Part shown: in pieces, positions 8,822 to 18,614 of the stretch
How positions within the stretch are numbered: position 1 is the first letter of the stretch
Layout: each line of letters starts with the position of its first letter
Source: Methanococcoides sp.
GTDB taxonomy: Archaea > Halobacteriota > Methanosarcinia > Methanosarcinales > Methanosarcinaceae
Assembly (NCBI GenBank): GCA_021108185.1
Contig: JAIORJ010000109.1
Span: 1 to 64,000, forward strand
DNA: 64,000 bases
Direction: 5' to 3'
Translations under genes and position numbers: made by a program
Notes under the pieces: model-generated
Databases searched by the model: none
What the model was told of the DNA's origin: nothing
The model's input: the letters and a program-made list of their open reading frames with translations, nothing else

Positions 8822-8943
8822 GGTTTATAACAGATTATCGGCATTTTATAAATAGTTGAACCATATAATAGATTTTATTCGACAATTGTCGAAAGAGCGT
8901 TCGGTACATATATATGTGTGACACTCATACAGTTTATTGAAGC
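8822..8943. promoter_or_regulatory. Divergent promoter region between the Cas4-like and HTH genes
   Basis: A minus-strand TATTTATAAA box near 8843-8853 fits the Cas4-like gene. A plus-strand ACATATATATGT block at 8906-8917 lies about 27 bp before the HTH start region, implying a very short leader. The perfect 16-bp palindrome listed separately lies between the two. Confidence 0.55.
8878..8893. promoter_or_regulatory. Perfect 16-bp palindrome, likely operator of the HTH regulator
   Basis: TTCGACAATTGTCGAA is its own reverse complement. It sits 13 bp upstream of the TATA block of the HTH gene and about 25 bp upstream of the opposing TATA box, so a bound dimer could affect both promoters. Confidence 0.6.
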
Positions 8944-9684
8944 ATGACCAAAGATATGGCCAATGAAAATATTCGTCAGCGTCTAGCTGAAAAAATGGCA
9001 GGCGAGATCACCTTATCCGAGAAACCCGGTGAGGCGCTGAAAAAATGGAGACTTAACTTCGAAATTGCCCAGACTGATCTTTCGGGCTATCTAAAAGTAT
9101 CTCCTTCTGTGATCAGTGATTATGAAAGTGGAAGGCGAAAGTCTCCAGGAACTCTCATTGTCAGCAAGATAGTCGCTGCTCTTTTGGAGATCGATACTTC
9201 AAAGGGCGGACAGAAAATACACAGTTATGAAGGCATGCTTTATGCCGATCCGGGAGCTAAGGCGGTGTATGCGACCTATGAATATACATATCCTATACAG
9301 CTCGCCAAACTTGCTACCCTGATCGAAGCGGATGTTGTGAACAAAGGTGTGGAAAAACCCCTTTACGGTTTTACGGTTGTGGATAGTAAGAAGGCCATTC
9401 TTGAGCTTTCTTCCCATGAGTTCCAGAAACTCTATGGGTGGAGTACCGAACGTGCATTGATATTCACCAAGGTATCCACAGGAAAATCACCAATGGTGGC
9501 TATTCGCGTGACCAATCTGAAACCGGGGGCGGTTGTCATCCATGGGATTCGTGGCAACCAGGTCGATCCGATGGCAAAGAAGATGGCAGAGATCGACAGG
9601 ATACCACTTCTCGCAACAACGATGGACATTGATGAACTGGTCGAAGTGCTGAAAAAGTACAGCCAGTATCATGTGATTGAATAA
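8944..9684 (+). CDS. Cro/CI-type HTH transcriptional regulator next to the mevalonate operon
   Basis: This 246-residue protein has a helix-turn-helix of the XRE/Cro type at residues 30-75 (LKKWRLNFEIAQTDLSGYLK, then VSPSVISDYESGRRKSPG). A C-terminal domain of about 150 residues, of a kind found in archaeal regulators, may sense a ligand. It lies 56 bp upstream of HMG-CoA synthase on the same strand, which suggests control of isoprenoid synthesis and probable autoregulation through the palindrome at 8878-8893. ATG 8944 follows the TATA block closely, so the mRNA is nearly leaderless. The regulated pathway is an inference from context. Confidence 0.8.
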   Translation: MTKDMANENIRQRLAEKMAGEITLSEKPGEALKKWRLNFEIAQTDLSGYLKVSPSVISDYESGRRKSPGTLIVSKIVAALLEIDTSKGGQKIHSYEGMLYADPGAKAVYATYEYTYPIQLAKLATLIEADVVNKGVEKPLYGFTVVDSKKAILELSSHEFQKLYGWSTERALIFTKVSTGKSPMVAIRVTNLKPGAVVIHGIRGNQVDPMAKKMAEIDRIPLLATTMDIDELVEVLKKYSQYHVIE

Positions 9685-9740
9685 TGATCGCCTTGAGATC
9701 GATTTTGAAAAACTTGAACATATAAACAGGTGAATGATTT

Positions 9741-10790
9741 ATGAGTGTAGGAATTGTTTCTTACGGTGCTTATATCCCCAAATTCAGGATAAAAGTAGAA
9801 GATATTGCCCGTGTATGGGGAGATGATGCGGATATTCTCAGTGCAGGTCTGATGGTATATGAAAAATCAGTTCCTGACCTTGATGAGGATACTGCGACCA
9901 TTGCAGTGGAAGCTGCAAGATCTGCGGTTTCACGTCACAATATAGATGCTAAGCGTATAGGGGCCGTTTATACGGGTTCTGAAAGTCACCCTTATGCTGT
10001 AAAACCCACCAGTACGATCGTTGCTGAAGCTATTGAAGCAACTCCTGCGCTGACCGCTGCGGATTTCGAGTTCGCATGTAAGGCAGGCACTGCCGCTATG
10101 CAGGCATGTATGGGACTGGTTGGCAGCGGAATGGTTGACCTTGGCATGGCCATAGGTGCCGATGTATCCCAGGGCGCTCCTGGGGATGCACTGGAATATA
10201 CTGCAGCAGCAGGTGGTGTTTCCTATATTATCGGTAACAAGGAATCTGAGATGATCGCAGTTATCGAAGACACCTACTCATTTACCACCGACACTCCTGA
10301 TTTCTGGAGACGTGAAGGTATGCCATATCCGGAACACGGCGGCAGGTTCACAGGAGAGCCCGGTTATTTCAAGCATGTGACCGGCGCTGCAAACGGTCTT
10401 ATGGAAAAGATGGGCACAAAACCTTCTGATTATGACTATGCTGTTTTCCACCAGCCAAATGGGAAATTCCCTTCAAGGGTGGCAAAGATGCTGGGCTTCA
10501 CTAAAGAACAGATCAAGCCCGGTCTGGTAGTTCCATGGCTTGGGAACACATATTCCGGTTCATGTATGATGGGTATTGCCGCAACACTCGACCAGGCAAA
10601 ACCGGGTGACAGGATATTTGCAACGGCATTTGGTTCCGGTGCAGGCGGAGATGCGTTCAGTTTCAGAGTGACCGACAAGATCGATGAGGTCCGTGATGCT
10701 GCGCCAAAGGTTCTAGACCTTTTGAAAGATCCTGTATACATGGATTATGCAATGTATGCCAAACACAAAGGTAAGATAAGGCTTGCATGA
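9741..10790 (+). CDS. Hydroxymethylglutaryl-CoA synthase, archaeal type
   Basis: The enzyme condenses acetyl-CoA and acetoacetyl-CoA to HMG-CoA, the committed entry to archaeal lipid isoprenoids. The 349 residues show the thiolase fold with nucleophile C113 ([10 protein letters not shown]), Glu81 in GSESHP and the FHQPNGKFP histidine loop. AGGTGA lies 9 bp before ATG 9741. The stop is 10 bp before the thiolase start, and the third member of the archaeal complex, a DUF35 protein, follows. In archaea these three proteins form one complex that channels acetoacetyl-CoA; that is known of the family, not shown here. Confidence 0.95.
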   Translation: MSVGIVSYGAYIPKFRIKVEDIARVWGDDADILSAGLMVYEKSVPDLDEDTATIAVEAARSAVSRHNIDAKRIGAVYTGSESHPYAVKPTSTIVAEAIEATPALTAADFEFACKAGTAAMQACMGLVGSGMVDLGMAIGADVSQGAPGDALEYTAAAGGVSYIIGNKESEMIAVIEDTYSFTTDTPDFWRREGMPYPEHGGRFTGEPGYFKHVTGAANGLMEKMGTKPSDYDYAVFHQPNGKFPSRVAKMLGFTKEQIKPGLVVPWLGNTYSGSCMMGIAATLDQAKPGDRIFATAFGSGAGGDAFSFRVTDKIDEVRDAAPKVLDLLKDPVYMDYAMYAKHKGKIRLA

Positions 10791-10800
10791 GGGTGTTGAT

Positions 10801-11973
10801 ATGAGAGACGTAGCAATTATTGGTGTTAAGAACACAAATTTCGGTGAGATGTGGGATCGATCCTTCAGGGACATCGTTGTCGAAGCAGGTGTCGGTGCGA
10901 TTGAGGATTCCGGTATATCTGGTGAAAAACTGGACGGCATGTACGTTGGTAACATGAGCGGAGGACAGTTTGTAGAACAGGAGCACATTGGTGCCCTGAT
11001 AGCTGATTATTCAGGTCTTTCCTTAGACCTTCACATTCCATCCACACGTGTCGAGGCAGCATGCGCTTCAGGCGGTCTGGCGTTCAGGCAGGCTGTAATG
11101 GCAGTAGCTTCCGGTCACGAGGACCTTGTAATGGCAGCAGGTGTGGAGAAGATGACCGATGTTTCATCAGCGGCAGCTTCAGCAGCACTTGCAGCAGCAG
11201 CAGACCGCGAATGGGAAGGCATCATGGGTGCGACATTCCCTGGTCTTTATGCAATGATAGCAAAGATGCACATGCATCAGTATGGTACCACAAGCGAACA
11301 GCTTGCTTCAGTTGCTGTGAAGAACCACAAGAATGGATCAATGAACCCGATCGCACAGTACAAGAATCGTATCACCATAGACAATGTCCTTAATTCCATT
11401 ATGGTGGCTGACCCCTTGCACATATTCGATTGTTCACCTATCACAGACGGTGCATCAGCATTGGTACTTGCTCCTGCGGATATCGCACACGAGTACACTG
11501 ACACTCCTATCTATGTGAAGGCGACAGCACAGGCAAGCGATACAATTGCTTTGCATGACCGCCGTGACATCACAACACTGGATGCATCCGTAGCTGCAGG
11601 AAAGCGTGCTTATGAGATGGCGAAGATGACCCCTGCGGACATCGATCTTGTGGAGGTTCACGACTGTTTCACGATTGCAGAGATATGTGCCATCGAAGAC
11701 CTTGGCTTTGTAAAGAAAGGTCTGGGTGGTAAGATGACCGAAGATGGTGAGACGGCTATTGGCGGAAAGATCCCTGTGAACACTTCCGGTGGTCTGAAAG
11801 CATGTGGTCATCCGGTTGGTGCTACTGGTATCAAACAGCTCGTTGAGGTCACCCAGCAACTTCGTGGGGATTCAGGTCCTCGTCAGGTCGATGGCGCAGA
11901 GGTCGGGATGACTCATAATGTCGGAGGATCCGGCGCGACAGCAGTTGTAAACATCTTATCGAGGAAGAGGTGA
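10801..11973 (+). CDS. Acetyl-CoA C-acetyltransferase (archaeal thiolase)
   Basis: This 390-residue thiolase makes acetoacetyl-CoA from two acetyl-CoA. Visible motifs are the nucleophile region [14 protein letters not shown] (Cys near residue 82), VHDCFTIAE and the C-terminal [17 protein letters not shown] with the catalytic His and Gly-rich loop. I choose ATG 10801, preceded by GAGGG, rather than an in-frame ATG inside the HMG-CoA synthase gene. It is co-transcribed with that gene and with the DUF35 gene 6 bp downstream. Confidence 0.92.
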   Translation: MRDVAIIGVKNTNFGEMWDRSFRDIVVEAGVGAIEDSGISGEKLDGMYVGNMSGGQFVEQEHIGALIADYSGLSLDLHIPSTRVEAACASGGLAFRQAVMAVASGHEDLVMAAGVEKMTDVSSAAASAALAAAADREWEGIMGATFPGLYAMIAKMHMHQYGTTSEQLASVAVKNHKNGSMNPIAQYKNRITIDNVLNSIMVADPLHIFDCSPITDGASALVLAPADIAHEYTDTPIYVKATAQASDTIALHDRRDITTLDASVAAGKRAYEMAKMTPADIDLVEVHDCFTIAEICAIEDLGFVKKGLGGKMTEDGETAIGGKIPVNTSGGLKACGHPVGATGIKQLVEVTQQLRGDSGPRQVDGAEVGMTHNVGGSGATAVVNILSRKR

Positions 11974-11979
11974 TTAAGA

Positions 11980-12381
11980 ATGTCTGTAGCAAGATTCTGG
12001 AGAAAGCAGATCAACAGGTACAATATTGTGGGAACTCACTGCAAGACCTGTGATACACACTACTATCCACCACGCAACGTTTGTCCGAAATGCAGGCGTG
12101 ATGGTGATATCGAGGCTTACAAGTTCGCTGGTCCGGGCAAGGTAGTGACCTACACCATAATTCACACCGCAGCAGAAGGATTTGAAATGCAGGCACCATA
12201 TGCGCTTGCCATTATCGAACTGGATGAAGGTCCAAGGTTCACAAGTCAGGTGGTTTGTGATCCAAAGGAAGTTTCTATTGGTATGAGGGTCAGGCCTGTG
12301 TTCAGAAAGCTCGGTGAGAGCGGTGACAAGGGTATGATCTATTACGGAACGAAGTACGTCCCGGATAATGATCGAAATTGA
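11980..12381 (+). CDS. DUF35 OB-fold/zinc-ribbon partner of thiolase and HMG-CoA synthase
   Basis: This 133-residue protein has a rubredoxin-like zinc ribbon at residues 24-41 (CKTCDTHYYPPRNVCPKC) followed by an OB fold. It matches the small DUF35 protein that bridges thiolase and HMG-CoA synthase in the archaeal complex. It lies third in the operon and overlaps the next start by 14 bp, so translation is probably coupled. Confidence 0.88.
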   Translation: MSVARFWRKQINRYNIVGTHCKTCDTHYYPPRNVCPKCRRDGDIEAYKFAGPGKVVTYTIIHTAAEGFEMQAPYALAIIELDEGPRFTSQVVCDPKEVSIGMRVRPVFRKLGESGDKGMIYYGTKYVPDNDRN

Positions 12382-12883
12382 AATAAAAGTGCGTGCCGAA
12401 CATGCCCCTGTAAAGGACAGGGTCGTAAAGCTCGGTGCGCAAAAAGTTCGTACGGAAGATCACGTTGATGTGTACTACAATTCACCTCATCGTGATTTTG
12501 CCAAAACGGACGAAGCATTGAGGTTGCGTAGTGTCGATGGTGGCACACGCATGACCTATAAGGGCAAGAAGCTCGATGAAGTTTCCAAGACGCGGGAGGA
12601 ATTTGAGACTCCAGTGGATGGTGTGGCTGCCCGGAGCATCCTCAATGCACTTGGTTTTTTTGAGTCCGGTGTCGTGAAAAAGACGCGTGATATCTACAAA
12701 TACGACGACATAACTATCTGTTTTGATAATGTCGAAGGTCTAGGTGAGTTCGTGGAAGTTGAACTTGTTGCGGATTCGGACATTGAGGGTCATAGGGAAA
12801 AGCTCTTCGGCTTCCTTGAGATGATAGGGTCAAAAAAAGAAGATTCCATCAGGACATCTTACCTTGAGATGCTGATAGATTGA
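12368..12883 (+). CDS. CYTH domain protein (class IV adenylate cyclase / triphosphatase family)
   Basis: The 171 residues form a CYTH tunnel fold beginning with the signature ExExK (EIEIK at residues 3-7), followed by alternating charged strands (ALRLRSVDGGTRMTYKGKKL). The fold binds triphosphate compounds with divalent metal; members act as adenylate cyclases or inorganic/thiamine triphosphatases. The archaeal substrate is unknown. The ATG overlaps the end of the DUF35 gene, making this the last gene of the operon. A strong hairpin follows. Confidence 0.85.
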   Translation: MIEIEIKVRAEHAPVKDRVVKLGAQKVRTEDHVDVYYNSPHRDFAKTDEALRLRSVDGGTRMTYKGKKLDEVSKTREEFETPVDGVAARSILNALGFFESGVVKKTRDIYKYDDITICFDNVEGLGEFVEVELVADSDIEGHREKLFGFLEMIGSKKEDSIRTSYLEMLID

Positions 12884-12896
12884 GTTAATTTTGTTA

Positions 12897-12920
12897 AGGG
12901 GGAAGTCCCCCTCATTTTTT
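12897..12920. terminator. Bidirectional terminator between the CYTH gene and metG
   Basis: AGGGGG and CCCCCT pair around an AAGT loop, followed by a T-run at 12915-12920. The T-run merges into the metG stop on the other strand, so the hairpin probably serves both convergent genes. Confidence 0.65.
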
Positions 12921-14974
12921 CAGTGTATGCAGGTTCCTGGATTTGTTTCCTTTTCCGGCTGTAAAAGGATGGCGTTATCAGCAGCATCCACTCCAGCAAG
13001 TACCATTCCGTTGGATTCGACACCACAAAGTTTTGCAGGTGCAAGGTTTGTGAGGACTGCGACCTGTTTTCCTATAAGCTGTTCAGGCTCATGTGATTCT
13101 TTTAAGCCTGCAACTATCTGGCGTGTTTCCTCTTCCCCAAGGTCCACCTGAAGTTTTAGTAATTTCTTTGATTTTTTGATAGCTTCAGCGGATACGATGG
13201 TTCCAATGCGTATATCCATTTTTGAGAAATCGTCGAATGTGATCAAATCTTTCATCTCCTCTATTTCTTTTACTTCTTCTACTTCTTCTGTGCCACTTTC
13301 CTTTGCAATTGCTTCCTTTACCCTTGCAGCAGATATGGCTTCCATCTCTTCGGTCTTCTCATCTTCTATCTTCTCAAAGAGGATGGATGGTTTTTCAAGT
13401 GTGGTTCCACTCTTTACGAGTTCAGTGGCTTCCATATAATTTGTTTCATGGACGTCTGTTTCCATGCCTATCTGTTTCCATGCCTCTTCCATCTTTTCCG
13501 GAAGTATGGGTTCAAAGAGCAGACAGAGTGCTTTTGTGATCTGGGCACAGTTCTTGACAACTTCTCCACATGCTTCCTTGTTCTCTTTTATGAGCTTCCA
13601 GGGTTCATTCGACTGGAAATATGTGTTTCCATATGAAGCAAGTGCCATTACAGTGTCCGCATATTTCTTGAACTCGTAGTTCTCCATGGCCTCTTTTGCA
13701 TTTTCAATGGTTGTGTTGATCTCGTCAAGGATGTCCTGGTTTACCTCTCCTTCCGGTATCTCTCCGAAGTTCTTATGTGTGAACAGCAGTGTCCTGTACA
13801 GGAAGTTTCCGAAAACACCTACGAGTTCGGTGTTGACCTTATCCTGGAACACTTTCCATGAGAAATTAAGCTCCTTTGTATGTGAGGTATAACTTGCAAG
13901 GTAGTAGCGTAGCAGGTCCTGATGGAATCCATGGTCAAGGTAATCCTCGTCCACCCAGACAACATATCCGCGGCTCTTGGAGAATGTCCTGTCCTCGATC
14001 TTTACCATTCCTGAAGCGACGACCGCATCTGGCTGATTATATCCGGCACCTTTGAGCATTGCAGGCCAGAAGATGCAGTGATGGTAGATGATATCCCCGC
14101 CGATGAAGTGGATGATACTTCCGTCATCTTTCCAGAACTTCTCCCAGCTCTCATTATTTGCTTCTGCCCATTCTTCTGTAAATGCAATGTATCCGATAGG
14201 TGCATCCACCCAAACGTATACCACAAGGTCCTCATGTCCCGGGAATTTGATTCCCCAGTCAAGACTCCTTGTGATGCACCAGTCGGTAAGTTCCTGCTTT
14301 ACCCAGCCGAGGGCATAATTTCTTGCATTGAGGGTTCCGCCAAGCCCTTCAAGATGTTCCAAAAGGAAGTCTTTGAACTGTGAAAGCTTGAAGAAGAAAT
14401 GCTCTTGTTGTTTATATTCAGCAGGTCCGTTGCATGTGGTGCAGGCGGGATGTTCAAGTTCTCCCGGTTCAAGATGCTTTCCACAACCCTGGTCGCATTC
14501 GTCTCCTCTTGCTTCTTTTTTGCAGTGAGGGCATGTTCCCTTTACGTACCTGTCCGGAAGGGAACGGTCGCAGGAAGGGCAGTATGCTATCTCGATGGTC
14601 TTTGGGTATACATAACCGTTCTCTATGAGTTTGCTTACTATTTCGGTTGTACGGTTATGGTTGGTGGGGTCATCTGTGGTGCCGAAAGCATCGAACATGA
14701 CGCCCATTTTCTTGAAGGTCTCATCGAAGTGTTTGTGATATACCTTTATGATCTCGGTAGGTGTCGTTTTAAGTTCCTCTGCATTGAACACGATGGGAGT
14801 TCCGTGTGTGTCGGAACCACAAACGAATGTGACTTCCTGTCCTGTCTTTCTTAAGGACCTTGTGAATATGTCTGCGGGAACATAGGTGCGTAAATGACCT
14901 ACATGCGCCTTTCCATTGGCATAAGGCAGTCCGCATGTGACAAGAACTGGTTTCTCTGATGGGAATTTGGACAT
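12920..14974 (-). CDS. metG: Methionyl-tRNA synthetase with fused C-terminal tRNA-binding domain
   Basis: This class I synthetase charges tRNA-Met. The 684 residues carry the HIGH-like HVGH motif in [11 protein letters not shown], a KMSKS-type FSKSRG loop, and a double zinc knuckle (CPSC, CPHC, CDQGC, CTTC; residues about 145-190). The anticodon-binding helical domain follows. A Glu-rich linker (about 540-570) leads to an EMAP-II/OB-fold tRNA-binding domain ([20 protein letters not shown], about 573-684). In some archaea this last domain is a separate protein; here it is fused. Confidence 0.96.
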   Translation of the reverse strand: MSKFPSEKPVLVTCGLPYANGKAHVGHLRTYVPADIFTRSLRKTGQEVTFVCGSDTHGTPIVFNAEELKTTPTEIIKVYHKHFDETFKKMGVMFDAFGTTDDPTNHNRTTEIVSKLIENGYVYPKTIEIAYCPSCDRSLPDRYVKGTCPHCKKEARGDECDQGCGKHLEPGELEHPACTTCNGPAEYKQQEHFFFKLSQFKDFLLEHLEGLGGTLNARNYALGWVKQELTDWCITRSLDWGIKFPGHEDLVVYVWVDAPIGYIAFTEEWAEANNESWEKFWKDDGSIIHFIGGDIIYHHCIFWPAMLKGAGYNQPDAVVASGMVKIEDRTFSKSRGYVVWVDEDYLDHGFHQDLLRYYLASYTSHTKELNFSWKVFQDKVNTELVGVFGNFLYRTLLFTHKNFGEIPEGEVNQDILDEINTTIENAKEAMENYEFKKYADTVMALASYGNTYFQSNEPWKLIKENKEACGEVVKNCAQITKALCLLFEPILPEKMEEAWKQIGMETDVHETNYMEATELVKSGTTLEKPSILFEKIEDEKTEEMEAISAARVKEAIAKESGTEEVEEVKEIEEMKDLITFDDFSKMDIRIGTIVSAEAIKKSKKLLKLQVDLGEEETRQIVAGLKESHEPEQLIGKQVAVLTNLAPAKLCGVESNGMVLAGVDAADNAILLQPEKETNPGTCIH

Positions 14975-15106
14975 TATTGGTCTCCATGATCATTAGTTTT
15001 CTTTTGCATAGTGTGCAATCGTAAAATATATTTCGCTTATATGTGTCCCTAAGAGAAGCTTTTTGAATGGTCAGGTACAATTTACAATATATATTAGGGG
15101 TGTTGG

Positions 15107-16339
15107 ATGAGCTATAACACAGATCCAGAAAAAGATAATGAGGGTAACGATGAGCTTATGGAAGAGCTCCTTGAGGAATCCGTATTGGGAGCTCCCGATC
15201 TTGGTGCATTGGAATATTCACAGGAACCTGAATATACGGAGATACTGGACAATGTTCATGAGCAAGGAGGCTCAGTGGACAATGTTGTTGTGGAGACTTC
15301 CAAACCCTATGATGCTGGTCCTGTGAAGAAGACCCCTTACGTGGATGTGGGGGATAAAAGGGTTCCATATGGAAATGAACCTATGTCCTCCAGAGAACCG
15401 CCTCAGTACACACCTCCTGAAAAGAAGGACCGCAAATGGCAATATATTGCGGTCATCTCAGTACTGATGTTGATTATAGGCGGCAGTTTCGCAGTTATCT
15501 ATATGTCATTTGGTGGGGACATCTATACTACCGACGATAAGGTCGCAGTTATATATGTACAGGGTTTCATGCTGACAGGAAACCTCCCCTCTGGCTTTGG
15601 TTATGCTACTTCTGAAGATGTCTGTAACAGCCTGCGTAAAGCAACCGAGGATGATAGCGTAAAGGCCATTGTCCTGAGGGTGAACAGCGGCGGTGGTTCT
15701 CCTGTGGCTGCAGAAGAGATCGTTACTGAGATCAAGAGGGTACAGGACATGGGAATTCCTGTGGTCATCTCCATGGGTGACGTGGCAGCGAGTGCTGCAT
15801 ATTATATCTCCGCGCCGGCAGATCTCATTGTTGCAAATCCTTCCACGACCACCGGAAGTATCGGTGTCATCAGTGTCTATACCAATAGGTCTGAGTTCTA
15901 CGACAACGAAGGTATTGAGTTCTATGTCTCCAAATCGGGTTCATTCAAGGACGTGGGTGGCGATTGGAGGGGACTTACTCCTGAGGAGAAAGAATATGTG
16001 GATAATGTTGTGCTCGATGTCTATGACCTGTTCATTACCAGTGTTGCAGAAAACCGTAATATGACAAAGGGTGAAGTGAAAGATATTGCAGATGGTCGTA
16101 TCTACATCGGTAAGGAAGCACAGAAGCTCGGGCTTGTGGACGAGCTTGGTAATTTCTATGATGCCATTGATGCAGCGGCTGAACTTGGTGGTATCGAGGG
16201 AGAACCTGTGGTCTATTATATTAACAAACCATCTCTTTCAAGCATACTGTTCGGTTCGGAAGAAACGATGTCCTCACAGGCTGCAGAGCAGTTAGCGAGT
16301 TATTATACTGAAAGTCCGGTGGGATATTTGATCGAATGA
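15107..16339 (+). CDS. sppA: Signal peptide peptidase SppA-type serine protease
   Basis: This 410-residue membrane-bound peptidase cleaves remnant signal peptides. An acidic cytoplasmic N-terminus of about 110 residues, longer than in most family members, precedes one membrane helix (about 112-133). The protease domain has NSGGGSP near 193-199, nucleophile Ser229 in GDVAASAAYYIS and the general base Lys281 in the SGSFKD loop. A second gene with a coiled-coil membrane protein follows 26 bp downstream, probably in the same transcript. Confidence 0.9.
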   Translation: MSYNTDPEKDNEGNDELMEELLEESVLGAPDLGALEYSQEPEYTEILDNVHEQGGSVDNVVVETSKPYDAGPVKKTPYVDVGDKRVPYGNEPMSSREPPQYTPPEKKDRKWQYIAVISVLMLIIGGSFAVIYMSFGGDIYTTDDKVAVIYVQGFMLTGNLPSGFGYATSEDVCNSLRKATEDDSVKAIVLRVNSGGGSPVAAEEIVTEIKRVQDMGIPVVISMGDVAASAAYYISAPADLIVANPSTTTGSIGVISVYTNRSEFYDNEGIEFYVSKSGSFKDVGGDWRGLTPEEKEYVDNVVLDVYDLFITSVAENRNMTKGEVKDIADGRIYIGKEAQKLGLVDELGNFYDAIDAAAELGGIEGEPVVYYINKPSLSSILFGSEETMSSQAAEQLASYYTESPVGYLIE

Positions 16340-16365
16340 TGTAAGTTCATCTCTGGGGGATATGG

Positions 16366-17127
16366 ATGTTGGAAGGTGCTCAGTTCGGAACGTTCCTTTT
16401 TGGTGCGTTTGGTGCTCTATTGCTGGTTTATATATCCAAGGATGTGGCCATTCCTGAATTCCGTCCTCTTTATGATATTTCTGATATGCAAAGAGAAGCT
16501 CGCAGACATCGCAAGCATATAGAGAAAACCGAGTCGGACATAGATTCTTTGCAGGATCGATTGAGGTCTGCTTCGATATCCGATGATGCACAGGTTCTGT
16601 CACGTGTGTTGGAAAGTTATCTGACGGAAGTAGAAGCTGAAAGGGCCCGTTTGCATGTTCTGGAAAAAGAGATAAAGAATGGTCAGCTCCTCTCTCGCGG
16701 ACTCGGATTCTTTTTTTATATCGTTCTGGGTGGCGTATTTGGAACTCTTCTTTCCGGTCAGGTAAATATTACGTTCGTTTCTGAGGGCGTGTCCAATTTT
16801 CTAGAGTCATTTGTTATTGGTGCCACCTGGACAAGTTATCTTTCTTCTATAGGTATCCGTTCTACTCAAAGGAGGGTAGGTGGGCAGGTGGACAAGCTAA
16901 GGGATGAGTTCTCACGTGATATGGAACGATATAGGAAAGACCTTAAGGAACAGATATTTGAGACCGCGAACAGGGTGAATGCTGATTTGGGTGTGGAAGA
17001 AGGCTCGAGCTATGAGCTCCTTTGGTCTGCAGTTTCAGAAAAGCTTGATGATACCGGGCTTAAGTTCGTTGATGAACTGGATGAGACAAAACGTGTTATT
17101 GATAATGATGTAAAAGGTCTCCTTTGA
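16366..17127 (+). CDS. Membrane protein with coiled coil, function unknown
   Basis: The protein is 253 residues. It has a hydrophobic N-terminal segment (about 5-23), a long charged coiled-coil segment (about 40-100), two further hydrophobic stretches near 110-130 and 140-160, and a C-terminal charged helical region. I do not recognise a named family. GGGGGA lies just before ATG 16366. Its place right behind sppA suggests a membrane-associated role, but nothing more specific is supported. Confidence 0.7.
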   Translation: MLEGAQFGTFLFGAFGALLLVYISKDVAIPEFRPLYDISDMQREARRHRKHIEKTESDIDSLQDRLRSASISDDAQVLSRVLESYLTEVEAERARLHVLEKEIKNGQLLSRGLGFFFYIVLGGVFGTLLSGQVNITFVSEGVSNFLESFVIGATWTSYLSSIGIRSTQRRVGGQVDKLRDEFSRDMERYRKDLKEQIFETANRVNADLGVEEGSSYELLWSAVSEKLDDTGLKFVDELDETKRVIDNDVKGLL

Positions 17128-17134
17128 GACCTTT
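17113..17134. terminator. Hairpin between convergent genes
   Basis: Nine-base arms AAAGGTCTC and GAGACCTTT enclose a CTTT loop. The structure covers the stop codon of the coiled-coil gene and lies 7 bp from the stop of the opposing isomerase gene, so it could end transcription in both directions. Confidence 0.5.
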
Positions 17135-17141
17135 GACCTTT

Positions 17142-18068
17142 TCAACCCATTTTTGTAAATTCCCATCCGAGATGTTCTTTGATGATGGTGTAGGCCATCT
17201 GTGGTGGGAATGCACCTACCTCTGTTATTATCATGTCAATATATTCTGCAGGGGTTATGTCGAATGCGGGATTCTTGACCTTCACATTTGGCATTCCTGC
17301 AAGAACCTCTGCATCTATGACCTCTTCAGGTGATCTTTCCTCAATATCGATCAGGTCCCCTTGAATGGTCTTCGGGCTGAACTTGAACGTCTCTGCCACA
17401 CACAAAAGGTTCTTCCTTGCCTCATTTGCAGCAAGTGCAAGCTGGGATGTACCCACTTTGTTCACGAGTGCACCGTTGATGGTTATTGCATCCGCACCTA
17501 CTATTACGGTGTCAACATCCTTCATGCAATACCTTACTGCAGAATCCACGATCAGCGTGGTTGGGATGCCATGATCGTTAAGTTCCCTTATGGTAATGAG
17601 TCCCTGCCTTCTTGGTCTTGATTCGGTGGCAATGACGGATATATCTTTACCCTGTTTAAAAGCGGTTGTTATGACCGAAAGAGCAGCATGGGAATTGCAG
17701 TGTGTCATTATGACATCGCCGTCACGTATCCTCTTTGCACCTATCTCTCCCATCTTCTCAAGAGCCTGGCCTGCCTGTTCCAGGAACTTGTCCGCGTTAC
17801 GGATGATCTCTTCCCTTGCTTCTGAGACTTCTGTTGCAGTGTGGCGTTTTGTAAGCTGGACTGCATTTGGGAGGGATACTGCTGTGGGCCTGGTCTGGAT
17901 CAGTATATTGGCAGCTTCATCGACCTTTTTATTAAAGTCTTTGATGTTCGTCACCTTTATACTGAGCACATAATCACGAAGTGCTGCAGATGCTGCTTCA
18001 GCTATCCTTCCAGCTCCTCTTATCTCCATCGTGCGGATCTTTTCCGCGGTATCAAGTAATTGCTGCAT
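17142..18068 (-). CDS. Ribose-1,5-bisphosphate isomerase (eIF2B-like family)
   Basis: The 308-residue protein belongs to the archaeal eIF2B-related isomerases that convert ribose-1,5-bisphosphate to ribulose-1,5-bisphosphate in the AMP phosphorylase/RuBisCO route. Diagnostic stretches are MEIRGAGRIAEA near the N-terminus, TRPTAVSLPNAV, a catalytic-Cys region MTHCNSHAA, ATESRPRRQG, VGADAITINGALVNKVGTSQ and ERSPEEV. ATG 18068 gives the usual N-terminus; upstream codons run into the next gene. The AMP phosphorylase and RuBisCO genes are not in this window. A regulatory eIF2B-like role is less likely given these catalytic motifs. Confidence 0.88.
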   Translation of the reverse strand: MQQLLDTAEKIRTMEIRGAGRIAEAASAALRDYVLSIKVTNIKDFNKKVDEAANILIQTRPTAVSLPNAVQLTKRHTATEVSEAREEIIRNADKFLEQAGQALEKMGEIGAKRIRDGDVIMTHCNSHAALSVITTAFKQGKDISVIATESRPRRQGLITIRELNDHGIPTTLIVDSAVRYCMKDVDTVIVGADAITINGALVNKVGTSQLALAANEARKNLLCVAETFKFSPKTIQGDLIDIEERSPEEVIDAEVLAGMPNVKVKNPAFDITPAEYIDMIITEVGAFPPQMAYTIIKEHLGWEFTKMG

Positions 18069-18108
18069 ATCAATATATTTGAAGGGAAGGCATTTATATG
18101 TATTCGCT

Positions 18109-18522
18109 TTATGCCACTTCCGATACCTGGATGCGCTTTCCGATGTAGTAGGGAATCCCCAGTAACAATGCATAGTATATCCATATCAAGAGATGTGAAT
18201 GGTAGTTCCTGTCGGCTATCGTCAGGTACATTGCAAGGTCAAGTGCCAGATTAACACTAAGAAATGTGATGCCAAGCAATTTTGCTTCTTCAGCTTTGTC
18301 CTTTGTATCCTTGAGATATGTCTTTGTGAAATATATTGTAAGAATTGGCAGAACAACTAATAAAGGTAAAGCTATCGCAGGCATTTTTGAGATGTATTCT
18401 ATTGCCGGGATCGTTGAAAGCGCAGGTGTAATGAACACAATACACTCCCAGATAAAACCGATAAACCAGATTGCCAATGAGTATCTCACTGCGGAAAGTG
18501 GTCTATATGGTATATTGATCAA
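18109..18522 (-). CDS. Small multispanning membrane protein, unknown
   Basis: The protein is 137 residues with about four hydrophobic helices and a basic loop near residues 65-80 (TKTYLKDTKDKAEEAKLLG). I do not recognise the family. It lies 40 bp upstream of the ribose-1,5-bisphosphate isomerase gene on the same strand. Confidence 0.65.
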   Translation of the reverse strand: MINIPYRPLSAVRYSLAIWFIGFIWECIVFITPALSTIPAIEYISKMPAIALPLLVVLPILTIYFTKTYLKDTKDKAEEAKLLGITFLSVNLALDLAMYLTIADRNYHSHLLIWIYYALLLGIPYYIGKRIQVSEVA

Positions 18523-18614
18523 CTAAGTACCTCCGCCCTCTAATCAGTAATCTCATATTTAAATGTTAGCTTCCATCCCACTTATTTAAATCAAATCAGA
18601 ATTAACTATCCTCC

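Noticed and set aside
17142-18173. A longer isomerase starting at 18173
   Set aside because: The extra 35 residues overlap the neighbouring membrane-protein gene and are absent from the family; ATG 18068 fits better.
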